From assembly GCA_015179125.1 (NCBI GenBank), contig WHVA01000274.1, positions 62,001-126,000 on the forward strand: a stretch of 64,000 nucleotides of DNA, in the 5' to 3' direction. This DNA comes from Gautieria morchelliformis (taxonomy: Eukaryota; Basidiomycota; Agaricomycetes; Gomphales; Gomphaceae). The notes under the pieces are model-generated. The model had not been told where the DNA came from. It ran no database searches and was given only the letters and a program-made list of their open reading frames with translations. The stretch's first letter is position 1, and each line of letters begins with the position of its first letter. This document shows positions 35,503 to 46,559 of this stretch, piece after piece. A program made the translations under genes and the position numbers.

Positions 35503-35917
35503 TGTGAGGGCAACACTAATGACGAAGCCACAACCAAAGATACTCAAGGAGATAAGAGCCGATACTAGGACAATGACCAACTGTGTAGTGGGTATCCTCA
35601 GTTTATAACTCTACCAACGATAGATACATGGGGACTTGCCTGTGTAGTGGGTATCCTCAGAGATCAAGCTGAGGAAACACCACCACACGGGCTACAGTCT
35701 TATAGCGCTGGCAAGGATTACATAATAGGGGAGACGGAAACTTGTAGAAGGTTACGGAAGGTGACAGAATGTGACATGTGACAGAAGGTGACGGAAGGTT
35801 ATGGAAACTGACGGACGGTGACGGAAACTCATGGAAGGAAATAGAAACTTGTGGAAGGAAATAGAAACTTGTGGAAGGAAATAGAAACTTGTGGAAGGAA
35901 ACACGTGAACCCTGACA
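35503..35917 (-). repeat. 3' LTR of Gypsy-2
   Basis: 415 bp, plus-strand ends TGTGAGGGCAAC and AACCCTGACA. It holds an internal minisatellite of a 20-bp unit (GAAATAGAAACTTGTGGAAG) in three copies around 35838-35897. Confidence 0.9.
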
Positions 35918-35928
35918 TCACCCCCCTC

Positions 35929-36525
35929 TCAATGCTTGTCGTCCCGACAAGCACAGCTGCCACCTAGCCCCCAACATCCACCGAGACATCGTTTCCAAGT
36001 ATGCCACAGGCGGGACCACCATCTCTCCTGACCCTTCCCTTCCTGGTAACGCAGGTCAATGATGAGCTCAGGGGGATTGGGGTCCATGGGCAAGTGCGGC
36101 CCTCGGAACCTTGCTCGACGTATTCGCTCTCCTGCCATGTTACGGAAACGTCGCCCCACCCAGCCTTCGAAAGTGTAGGGGGTTCCACAAGGGGGGGTTC
36201 CATCGTTGAGGAAGACAGGGTCGCCGACGTAGTACGTGTTCTCTCGTCTGTGTCGGGGTCTGAGGAATGCGAGTGCAGGGCGAGTGGGCGCCTGACTCTT
36301 CGCTGGTGTGAGGTCCTCAGAGCTGACGGACCACTTTGAAGACCATGCGACGTCGAGATCACGGCAGTCAAGCATCCTTTGTAGCTTGGCTTCACTGGCT
36401 GCTCTGGATGACGAGAAGCCGGAGAAGTGCAGGAGGGTGGGATCGACACATGACATGTTTGGCAGGTCAGAGAGGTTTTGGGTGAAGCTGGGGAGGGCAA
36501 CAAGCTCAATGGCGGGCGAGGACAT
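35929..36525 (-). CDS. Extra 198-codon frame behind Gypsy-2 pol
   Basis: An open frame in the sense direction between the chromodomain and the 3' LTR. The start MSSPAIELVALP is the first ATG after the pol tail. The product is hydrophilic with Arg-rich stretches (RPRHRRENTYYVGDP, then RRFRNMAGERIRRARFRG) and a Trp/Gly/Cys-rich end. No signal peptide, membrane segment, coiled coil or known domain is visible, so nothing supports an envelope role. It ends 11 bp before the LTR. Genes in this position are uncommon in fungal chromoviruses in my knowledge. It could also be a chance frame, since an antisense frame overlaps. Confidence 0.4.
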   Translation of the reverse strand: MSSPAIELVALPSFTQNLSDLPNMSCVDPTLLHFSGFSSSRAASEAKLQRMLDCRDLDVAWSSKWSVSSEDLTPAKSQAPTRPALAFLRPRHRRENTYYVGDPVFLNDGTPPCGTPYTFEGWVGRRFRNMAGERIRRARFRGPHLPMDPNPPELIIDLRYQEGKGQERWWSRLWHTWKRCLGGCWGLGGSCACRDDKH

Positions 36526-39500
36526 GGTTGATGGATGTGGTGGGGTCGATGCAGTGGAAGTGAGCGGTCACAGGTGGAGAGGGAATATATAGCTTATCGG
36601 AATGAATTGGTTAGGCGGAGGCCGATATCACTTATCTTTGGGGTCCTGGACCCTTGACATTATGAGTAGAAGCCCTGCCTGCTGTCCAGTCGAAGAGAGT
36701 TTGCCTGGAAGGTTCTGTGAAGTTCTGAAATCTCTGGAAAGGCAGGGACATGTATGTGGCTGCTGAGATACACTGAGGTGCCTCTGGGTTCTGCCGGTGA
36801 AATTCCTTAATGAGTCACTTTGCCCCAGAGACATCTTTCGCTGGTAGCCAGAGATCATCGGCAGCTCCATAGCCCTCCCAGCGCACGAGATACTCCAACC
36901 TTCCACGGAACATCCTGCTGTCTAGAATCCTTTCAACTTCATATTCTTCGGCTCCATCCCATATGACAGGGGGGGGGGGGGGGGTGGAGGGGCATGACGT
37001 TCAAGAATTGGGTCATCTTCATATGGCCGAAGCAGGACGACAGAGAACACTGGATGTGTGCGACCAAAGGATGCAGGAAGATTTAGACCATAGGCATTTC
37101 GTGAGACCACCTTATTAACAGTGTAGGGACCTAGCCACTTGTGGTCTGGCTTCTTCATTGGGCGAGTGGTTGTGATGCTTGGTGCATTGAGCCAGACCTT
37201 GTCACCAAGCTTATAAACTGGGGCTGCTTTATGGTGCACGTCATAGAAGTGTGCCATGTCCTCTGCTGCCTTGGACAGGGCTGAACGAGCTTCTCTCGTG
37301 GCCGCTTCCATCCGCGTTGTGAACTCATCCAGGGCCTCAAGTCGAGTTTCCCGGACTGGTTCCAGTCCCAGCCTTGGATGTTGGCCACTGTCCAACATGA
37401 AGGGTGTAGTCTGAGTTGAGGCATGGATTCGGTTGTTATAGGCAAACTCGGCCAAGGATATCCATTCGAACCAATCATCCTGACGCTAGTCGAAGGTATT
37501 GCTCAATCTCCTGATTAACCCTTTCAGTCTATCCATCGGTTTGGGGGTTATAAGCAGTAGAGGCAGCGACTTTGACACCAAGAAGTTTGTTCAGTTCACG
37601 CATGAACTGGGAGATGAACTGTGTGCCTCGATCACTGATGATTTCTTCAGGGAGCCCATGAAGTTTCCAAACATGATCACGGAAGAGTCGGGCGACTCCC
37701 ACCGAAGTTACATCTGAAGTGGTGGGAATGACATGTGCACGCTTTGAGAGGCGATCGACGACAACAAGGAGAGAATCATAGCCATGACTGGTAGGCAGTT
37801 CTACGATCAAGTCAACAGACATAACCTGCCATCTACGGTCTGGGATACGGTTTGGTAGAAGCTTGCCAATGGGAGAAGCAGGGAAGGTTTTTGTCCGGTT
37901 GCACAGGTCACAGGCCTTCACATATTTTGCAATGTAACATCCCATCCCAGGCCACCAGTAACTCCAAGCAACTAGTTCAGTGATTCTCCAACGACCAGGC
38001 TGACCGGTGAGAGGCATGTCATGGTGCGCTTTCACTATGTCATGTCGTAGTTTTGCATCAAGCGGCACATACACTTTGTTGTGATAGAGGACAAGCCCAT
38101 CCTGTTCAGACCACTCTTCTCCTCGTAAATTTCCAGAGGAGCCCAGTTCTTTGAGAGCCTTGACAACCTTTTCATCCCGGTCTACACAGTTCCTTACTCG
38201 ATTGAGGAAAGCATCACCTTCACCTGGGACTAACTGCGCGCCAGCCTCTGGGGCATTCGCCTTGATGTGGAACAAGTCAGGGGTAAGTAAGACTTGATTT
38301 TGGTTGTCTTCCTCCCCCGCTTATGATCCACGCGTCGTGAGAGTGCATCAGGCTTGGCTGAATGACGACCAGGACGATGGATCAGCTCAAAATCAAAGCG
38401 AGAGAGGTAGAGTGACCAGCGTGCTTGACGACGGTTCAGGTTTTGTGCAGTGTGGAAGTAGGTGAGATTCTGATGGTCATTGAGAATCTCAATCTTGTGC
38501 TTCATTCCCTCTAAGATGTGGTGCCATTCCTCTAATCCCCGAATCACAGAAAGAAGCTCCTTGTCATGGATGGCATAGTTGCGTTCAGCATCATTGAGGC
38601 TTTTGGACACAAACCCCACAGGCCGCCATTTGCCATCATCACATAGCTGGGACAGTACTGCTCCTGTGGCATAGGCTGAGGCATCTGTTTCAAGATGGAA
38701 ATGTTTGTCTTGATCAGGGAGGACAAGGATCGGTGTTGAGGTGATGAGGAGTTTGAGCTTGTCAAAGGACGCTTGCTCTGGGCCATTTGGATCCCAAGAC
38801 CATTGGGCATCCTGTTTTGTCAACTGGTTGAGGGGCTTTGCAATGTGTGAGAAGTCTTCCACAAATCTACGGTAGAAGTTGATGAAACCAAGGAATGATT
38901 TGACTTCAGTGACGTTATGTGGTATTGGCCAGTCCCGCACCCCTGCAACCTTGACTGGGTCCATGGCAACCTGTCCTTGAGAGAGGATGAGGCCGAAATA
39001 CTCCACCTCTAGTTGCTCAAATAGGCATTTTTCAGGTTTGAGGTACAGGTTGTTGGCTCGGAGGATTTCAAGGACATGTCGTACAATCCTACGATGTTCT
39101 TCAAGCGACTCTGTGAAGATGAGAATTTGTCCATGAACACCACCACAACCCCTTCATCGATAAGACTCTTGAAGATGTCATTCATCATCGTCTGGAAGGT
39201 TGCTGGGCTGTTCGTGAGTCCAAAGAACATGACTAGAGGTTCATACAGGCCCCTATTTGTCCGAAAGACTACCTTCCACTCATCTTCCTCTTTTATGCAT
39301 ACATTATTATATCCCCAGCGAATGTCAAGCTTTGTGAAGTATTTAGCCCTTCCAGCAGCAATCTTATTCATGATGTCTGGAACAAGGGGCAAAGGATAAG
39401 CATTCTTGATTGTTATATCATTGAGCTTCTGGTAGTCTTGCACAAATCTAAGACTGCCGTCCTTTTTCTTCACAAAGAAGACTGGAGATGCCATACGTGA

Positions 39501-41623
39501 CTTGGAAGGACGGATCCGATGGCTCCTCAGGTTCTCCTCAAGGAAGTTATCCAGTTCCCTTTGCTCAACCGGTGACATTGGGTAAACCTTTGTGCTGAAG
39601 GGTTGTGCATCTGGAGTGAGTCAATTGCATGGTCCCAGGGCTTTCGAGGAGGCAGTTGGTCAAACGACTCCTTAGAAAACACATCCTTGAACTCCTGGTA
39701 TGGTGCCTGCACCAATCATTTCAGGACTCTCATTCACAAAGATGACAAAGGTCCTGTCTCCTTCATCAAGTAGGGAGCGGGTGTGCTGTATGGGAACCTC
39801 CTCTTGATCTACACTCTCTTCTGGAACAGTTTCGACTGTGGGCCCTCTGACAACAGGTCTGCCCCCACATGACTTGGGACAGCGTGTCATCTTCACATCT
39901 CCTGTACGCCAGTCAACTTCTGGGTTGTGTTCAACAAGCCATGTGTGACCAAGAATGATGGCAAGTCGTCCAAGGCTCGTGACGGAGAATGTGGCATGTT
40001 CCGTATGATCCCCAAAGGTGCAAATGAGGTCAACTTCTTCCTTGATTGAGCCAGCCTCATTTGGGGTACCATCAATATTGTAGACGGGGATGGCACGGGG
40101 TAGGGGACGGGTCCGAAGTCTGTGTTCCCTTACAAACTCCACATCGATGAACATCCCAGTAGCACCACTGTCAAGGAGGGAGTCAATTGCAAGTGGATGC
40201 CCTGTGTCAACGGAGTGGACCTTGAGAGGTACTTTGGTGCATCGGTGGAGGTCAGCAGTACGGACATATAGAGGGACTGGAAGGTTTGCATTAGCAACTG
40301 GAGCGATGGGTTGGGTTTTTGGCATGGCTGGTTTGGTTTCAGTTCGATCAGGGATAGGAGAAGGATGCATCATATCGCCTGTGATCCCTATTGTACATGT
40401 TTCGAGAACTGAAAACCGATTTGTCGAGTGGGGCATGTCTTTCACCGCTGACTGGCCTAAAAACCCTTTCCTTCATCTTGGACAGGGGCTTCCACCTTCT
40501 GTTTGTGTTCCTCCATCGCCGCTGCTACAGATTTAGAGACAATTGCTGCAATGTCTGCCTCTATGAGGTTTGCACCGATTCGTGGCTTGCAAGGTTCAGG
40601 ACAGTCAGGTGAAATGTGACCAGGTCTCTTACAGTTGTAGCAGGTCCGTGTTTCGGTGCAGCGGCAGGATGAGTCAATGTCCATAGGTGTCGCATTACTG
40701 GGTGGTGCTGTGACAACAGGAGCCATAGCAGGAGTGTGGAGTGGTCGGGCAGGAGGAGGGCGATTAGGGACATGAGGTGTTTGTGCCTTCCTGACCTCTA
40801 ACAGGCGGCGATGATTGCGGTCAATCTGACAGGCTGCTTCCTTCCAGGCTCTGAGGTTGGATGGAAGAAGGGGCTGGGCGTGGATCTTGTCAAGGATACC
40901 TGCTGGAAGGCCACGAGCATAGGCATCCTCGAGTGCCTCATCATTAAAGCCTGTCCTGCCTGCCAGGATCTCAAATTGAGCCGTGTATTCATCTGCCGAC
41001 ATTCCTGACGCCATCCTAAGGTCATGCAGTTTAGTGCGAGCCGTTCTGGCATGATCTGGGTCACCAAAGGCCTCCTCCACACGTTTAATGAACCCCTCCA
41101 GAGTGGATATAGAGGAGGTGCCATCAATGACAGCCTGTGTCTCGTTGTGTGCCCATATCTCCGCAGAGCCTCCCGTCATGAAGGAAAGAGCATATAGGAT
41201 CTTTGTGCGCTCATCTGGGAAAGATGCTGGCTGGACAGCGATGGACAACTTGATAGACCTGATAAACGCTTCAGTCTCTGCATGGTCTCCATTGAACTTC
41301 TCTGGTTCTGCTGCTTTGATAGAGCGAGTAGATGGAGGGACACTGTGAGGTACTGAGGGCGCAAGGGCTTGAGCAGCAGCAACAGCAGCGTTGGTGGCAG
41401 CATGGGCTAAGTGGTCGTGAACCTTAACAATCTGATTGTGCAGCTCCTGATTCTGCAGTTGAAGTTGCTGCAGCTGCTGTGCTTGGCTAGAAAGGAGGCC
41501 TCGAAGAAATGGCCCATGTTCACCCAAGGAGTCCCAGTATGCGTCTGGGAGTTGGTTTGCCATAGGCTGAGATGAAGGCTGGTTAAGAAATGTGTGTGGG
41601 GTCGTCCTATGAGCTTGATCTTC

Positions 41624-42058
41624 TGTGAGGGCAACACTAATGACGAAGCCACAACCAAAGATACTCAAGGAGATAAGAGCCGATACTAGGACAATGACCA
41701 ACTGTGTAGTGGGTATCCTCAGTTTATAACTCTACCAACGATAGATACATGGGGACTTGCCTGTGTAGTGGGTATCCTCAGAGATCAAGCTGAGGAAACG
41801 CCACCACACGGGCTACAGTCTTATAGCGCTGGCAAGGATTACATAATAGGGGAGACGGAAACTTGTAGAAGGTTACGGAAGGTGACAGAATGTGACATGT
41901 GACAGAAGGTGATGGAAGGTTATGGAAACTGACGGAAGGTGACGGAAACTCATGGAAGGAAATAGAAACTTGTGGAAGGAAATAGAAACTTGTGGAAGGA
42001 AATAGAAACTTGTGGAAGGAAATAGAAACTTGTGGAAGGAAACACGTGAACCCTGACA
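41624..42058 (-). repeat. 5' LTR of Gypsy-2
   Basis: 435 bp with the same ends as the 3' LTR. It carries four copies of the 20-bp unit instead of three, which accounts for the length difference. Confidence 0.9.
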
Positions 42059-42063
42059 GATGA

Positions 42064-43284
42064 CGAGGTCGTGGGAGTCAGGGCTCGAGCTTCTTTGAGA
42101 GTGTAAAGTTTCGTGCCCCACTCAGGTAAGTTTTTCTCTGGCACCAGCAATGGATGGAGTGGATTTGCCAATGCAGCATTCCTTGAAAATCCGAGTGGGT
42201 CGTTTTAGGCCAACGACTTTCAGCACCGTGAGTTGCAGACTCTTCATCTGCATGTTCCCTCGCCTTCTTCATAGGAGGACTCCTCGCCAAGTTCAACAAA
42301 GACAGCATAGTCATGCGGGTGTTCATTTGAGAGATGATAGCACATCATGGCACTCGTGACTGATACGCAACAACGAGGCAGCTGCTGGAGAGATGAGGCT
42401 ACGTTGATGATAAGATAAATCGGGCCCAGATAATATGCCAGAGGGTGTTCATGCAGGATTCTGACGAAGGTTGTTTAATCAGTGCATTGCAACCTTGCAG
42501 CGTTTTCTGTCAGGTGCCAGCAGAATAGCGTGTTAAATGGTGACTAAGGTAAATGATGGCTCACATAGTGCGGTGTATTGGGCTTGGCCACGAAACCGTG
42601 TCTTTACTAGCACCGTCAACAACCAACTTTGGAGGCCGCACTCATGGACGAGTGAAGGACGTATACCGTACGGTTTGTTGGGGCAAAGTCTTATGGGCCT
42701 CGTTTGTCATCATGGATTACAGCTGGTGAGTCATGGCGCTAGGAAAGGCTGGCTGGTGGTGTTTTAGAAAACAGGGATGTGCGACTTCTGAAGGTTCATT
42801 GAGCGGTATCGAGAAAAGGAATCAGGAGTACTGACCGAAACAATCAGTGAACCTTCCTTCATTTTTTCTGGAAATTGTGGCAAGTCGTATTTTTGTTGCC
42901 GGGGAAGTTTTACCATGGCTTTGTGGTCTTTATATCCTTCACACATGCCGGTACGGTTCGATCCTTAAGCGCTTCCCATTTCATGATGCGCGCTGGCCAC
43001 GCGGCTCTTCATGAGAATATTCAAGGGGGGGGGATGTCGTATTCCATGGACGGAGAGGAAAGGAGAGGGTGAACAGACAAGGGTGGTTTTTAATGAGGAC
43101 AGGGCATTCTTGTCCATGCCCACACAGCAAGGTACCAGACAAGAGTAAGGAATGGTGGATCTGTACCCATCTCCTCTGCTATTTCCCGTTGCCACCATTC
43201 ATGTAGTTCATCTTCTGATGCACCCTCCGACACTCTTTCGATGGGAGCGATGATTGGAGGGGTATGGTGATTTCTGGAGTCGGC
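42064..43284. other. Unassigned interval
   Basis: The first bases complete inverted arm 2 (CGAGGTCGTGGG). Minus-strand frames around 42078-42326 are not recognised. A B-box-like GGTTCGATCC occurs at 42955 but has no tRNA fold around it. The rest shows nothing I can assign. Confidence 0.35.
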
Positions 43285-43593
43285 TTTCATTAATTTATGT
43301 CTCTTTCCATTAGGTTTAGTTGAATGGTCTTTTTTGCTGAAATGGAAAATGGATTTCGGGGAGAATTACACTTCAAAGAAAAATACGATACCTTCCTCTT
43401 ACAAAACGCATGCTGATCGGATGGATACCGGTCACGGTGTTTAAAATTTGAGAAATAAGTTTTCCGGTGCTCGTGGAACCCCGGTCACTAAGACTTTTCT
43501 CAATAAGAAGTGACACTATATTAAGAACTTCTTTGTTGAGTTGAAGTAACTATGCAAAGCCTTGCGGGTAGAGGGGTTATATGTGTGTTACGG
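43285..43593 (+). repeat. Repeat R, copy 2, upstream of the Helitron genes
   Basis: Same block as 33891-34199 and same orientation. It starts (TT)TCATTAATTTATG, compatible with the 5' TC that Helitrons carry, and precedes the accessory gene by about 0.6 kb. It may therefore be the Helitron 5' end, but a 5' terminus cannot be fixed from one copy. Confidence 0.5.
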
Positions 43594-44239
43594 ATAAATG
43601 GATTAACCGTCTCCTTACCCAAACCTCCCTCCGAGCATTGTCCTTCTTTGCGGTCATGGGCGATCGTGGTCTGTGCCTGTGCCCTGCCCCCCTCATGCCT
43701 TTTCGGGTCACGCCTCCTTTTCCCCCTCTGTCGAGGCCGTCCCCGGCGGACCCACCGCACCTTATTGCTTTTCCGGTCGGCTCTCCTTTCCCTCCCCTGC
43801 TCCCGTCCCATACCCCTATGGAGGCCATTCCCTGCAGACCTACCACGGGATGCTTTCCCCCTCGCACGCATTCCCTTTCCTCTACGCCGCGTCCAGTTTT
43901 GTGTACGGAACAGTTTTTCCCGGCTGTCGTCTCCGCTCTTGAGGGTGCGGGTGGTCCAGACATGGGGCTTTTCAGGGGTGGGAATTTGACGTCCTGCGGG
44001 AATGGGATTACCATCTGCGTGCCCCGGGTGGCTGGACGGTGTATTGCATGATGTCATCCCTCCCGTGGGTGGCTGAAAGGTGCTTGCGGTGCGTCCACCG
44101 AGGAAATAAAACCCACCCCTGCGTTTCCCCTTCAGGTGGTCTTCCTGCCCCCCCCCCCTCGTTTTTCCCCGCCTCTCATGTCCAACTTTTTCTTGACTGC
44201 AATCTCTCTCTCACTGGAGGCAACCGTCAGAGTTCTGTC

Positions 44240-44760
44240 ACCCCGGCCTCTGGCAATTGCACGTGGCATTGTTATTACAGCACTGCCATTGAGTGCAATG
44301 ACAAGACCCTGCTTCCTGTGGATGTACGCGTCTACAGTCCCATGAATGACAGCGCACTTCCAGATCTCGCCGTGGCCCGGGTCATTGGGAGGGCTGTCAA
44401 GCCATCTGATGGTGGCATGCAGGTGGACGCGTATGTTTTGACCCCTTTTCCTGGAGATCCCGTGTCTTCTGAGTATGACGGGCACCTGCCAGAGATGACA
44501 ACTGCATACGTGTGGGCACTCGGAACTGTCATGACAGGTTTGGAGCAGAAGTCTGACGGCAAGTCACATTCTTTCAATCTGGCTGTGTCAGAATTCGTCC
44601 ACGACGGTATGAAGTACTCCACCGTCCAGTAAGTATGTCTGCCCTCTCCTACCTTCCTCCCTGACTTCCGCGGCCTTTCTCTTAGGTGTGTTTTTGACAG
44701 TTCCAATCGTTGGAGGAATGCTCCCACCCCGGCGGTGAATTCGTCTCTATGAAATCAATT
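44240..44760 (+). pseudogene. Helitron accessory gene, OB-fold-like, partial
   Basis: The frame contains YYSTAIECNDKTLLPVDVRV, then AYVLTPFPGDPVSSEYDGHL, ATTAYVWALG-like (AYVWALGTVMTGL) and FNLAVSEFVHDGMKYSTVQ. A 57-bp intron (44629-44685, GTAAGT...CTTAG) joins in phase to CVFDSSNRWRNAPTPAV. Proteins of this look sit beside Helitron Rep genes in Agaricomycetes, and some eukaryotic Helitrons carry single-strand-DNA-binding OB-fold (RPA-like) proteins; I infer a similar role here but see no diagnostic motif. The true start and end are unclear. After PAVNSSL the frame meets a stop, and the 44.76-44.93 kb continuation is in other frames. Confidence 0.45.
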
Positions 44761-45717
44761 GAAAATCTACCTGACCCTACCACTGCTACGTTCTTTTCCC
44801 TTTCATCCTCTCCCGTTTGGCCCTGCGGTTCTCTCAACTGTATCCAACATCGTCAGCGGCCTTGCTGTGTCTGTGGACCGACTCGCCGGTAATGAGGCTG
44901 CCATGTCATTCTTGCAGAAGTGGACGCTGGTGGCTGCTGACTTACCTAATGCGGGTCCCCTGTGTCGCTCCTGGGCTGCTCTTCCACCACAACATCCCTG
45001 CTCCAAACGTTAGCGGTCACTCATTGCGCGACCATGGATTCCGTTTGGAAAGTCGCTCCTGTCTCCACCCCATCCTTCTCTTGGGGAGAGATCCATCAGG
45101 GTCATGTCCATGAGTGTCCCCATTGTCACATATCTCTTTTGACGGGTATGGTGTCTTCTCATTATCCTATCTTTCCTTCTCACCCATTAAAGGTGAAAAA
45201 CCTGGATTCTGCTGCAGTGAAAAAGGTAGTCGTTTGGGTGATGTCGGCCCGCTGCCCGATCTTCCAGCTGAATTTGATGTCTTTCTCAATGATCCCGACA
45301 TATCCTCTAAATCCTGTATCCTCAACTTGGTCTTTTCGTTTACATCCATGGAAACCACTGCAGAATTTCCTGGTTGGCATGGTCCTCCCGAATTTTTTGC
45401 CATTCAGGGTCGCATTTATCATCGTCTGCATCCGACCGCCACCAATTCCGCTGCGCGATGGTTGGTATATGATGGCTTCATGCGCCATGCTGCTCCCCAC
45501 CCTGACTGGATGAATACGCTTCCACACACTTGGCTAGAACCGTTCAAGGCTGCTTTAACCCGCTGCAATCCTTTTGTGCAATCTCTCCAACAATTGGCCT
45601 CCTTGGACACTATAACCTATCCAAATGTTTCCATCTACCTGGACGACGACAGATCCTGTAATGAAATAGCCGCTATAATTTCGTACGAAAATACATCCTC
45701 CTCTCATATTCGAAGCC

Positions 45718-45907
45718 TGTAAAGGAGTAAACTTAGAGCCTTGTGGGTATCACAAGAGCAGCAGAGATCAACCAAGCTGTGGGATTCTGATGCTACGTAG
45801 TGACAGTTTACAAGGTAAGTTAAGCTGGGGAACTGCCGGGCAGTTCCCACGCACTACTATACAGCGGGGTCTTGTGGACCCCCCCCCTGGGAATCTACTT
45901 CCTTACA
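45718..45907. repeat. Left LTR of the hairpin-rich element
   Basis: 190 bp with TGTAAAG/CTTACA ends. It contains three perfect hairpins: CTTGTG/CACAAG (45740-45756), GGGAACTGCC/GGCAGTTCCC with a one-base centre (45828-45848) and GGGGTC/GACCCC (45866-45882). Confidence 0.9.
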
Positions 45908-45993
45908 CCCTCCCCTTCTAGAATGAACCCACTGGGTGAGCCAAAAGAAGCACCCCTTTGACCTTGAGAAAGGGATGGGTGTATGGATCAGGC

Positions 45994-46541
45994 TATTCCG
46001 ATGTACATTGGAATACCAGCGGATCTGATATCTCAGATCTGACATGAACAGCATGATGCCATGCTATGGCATCATGGCAGATGTGTTGGCACAGTGCCAA
46101 CACACCAGTGGTTGTGCCGGCTTCGCTGGCACTCCCAGGTTGTAGTGGGTGGTTGGTTGGTTTGGGGGCATGTTTCTCCCCCCTCTGAACCGAAACCCAC
46201 GGTTGAGAACAACTTGAATGCTCTCAAACCCACAGAAAGGTGATGTCTGTGGGGAACTGAACAGCCAATGATCTAGGCATCATTGGTGCCTAACTGCAAA
46301 GGATAGCAGTTATGCAGCCATAGGACCCGGCAGGGCCCTATGCAAGGAATAACCAAGCGGTCAATAATTGACCGCTTTGTGACACGATGTCACCCGTAGG
46401 ACTTGGAGGAGCCCTACGCAATGATATTACCAAAGCGGTCAATACTTGACCGCTTCATGGCCAAACGGGCCAGCGGCTGCATACAGCCGCTGGGCATTGT
46501 GTCCATGGACCTGGACACAACGGATGTGCATTTGTGTGCAC
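45994..46541. repeat. Left hairpin array, 17 stem-loops in 548 bp
   Basis: Consecutive, almost non-overlapping inverted repeats with short loops lie at 45994-46015, 46022-46039, 46052-46076 (11-bp stem, 3-base loop), 46083-46103, 46114-46132, 46203-46227, 46229-46253, 46265-46286, 46291-46312, 46319-46342, 46355-46377 (10-bp stem), 46379-46393, 46395-46418, 46433-46455 (10-bp stem), 46470-46493, 46497-46520 and 46526-46541. Stems are 5-11 bp, mostly perfect. Two 78-bp-spaced units (46319-46377 and 46395-46455) are related copies. Confidence 0.9.
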
Positions 46542-46559
46542 GCCAAGCATGTGATGCAG

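Larger units (their letters stand above)
35503..42058 (-). mobile_element. Gypsy-2, young chromodomain Ty3/gypsy element
   Basis: LTRs at 35503-35917 and 41624-42058 and the duplication GATGA (35498-35502 and 42059-42063) define it. Parts on the minus strand: gag (about 41.56-40.46 kb, knuckle CYNCKRPGHISPDC), protease (about 40.4-39.7 kb, LLDSGATGMFID), RT (about 39.6-39.0 kb), RNase H (about 39.0-38.3 kb), integrase (about 38.28-36.95 kb) and a chromodomain-like tail (about 36.93-36.79 kb, [19 protein letters not shown]). An additional ORF (36525-35929) follows. Coding region has about five breaks. The LTRs differ by only about three bases plus one 20-bp repeat unit, so insertion is recent. 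It interrupts inverted arm 2. Confidence 0.94.

Noticed and set aside
35929-36525. Envelope gene in Gypsy-2
   Set aside because: The extra frame has no signal peptide, fusion-like or membrane segment.
36628-36906. Separate 92-codon gene next to Gypsy-2
   Set aside because: Another frame of the same bases reads as the chromodomain of the Gypsy-2 integrase.
42950-42970. B-box-like GGTTCGATCC suggesting a tRNA gene
   Set aside because: No T-stem pairing, no A-box at the right distance and no acceptor stem.
43521-44057. Overlapping frames of 130-180 codons on both strands upstream of the Helitron genes
   Set aside because: Proline/arginine-rich by composition, no splice or domain support; at most the plus strand could hold an N-terminal exon.
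45994-46541. CRISPR-like array
   Set aside because: The units are different palindromes without a common direct repe­at and spacer layout, and the setting is eukaryotic.
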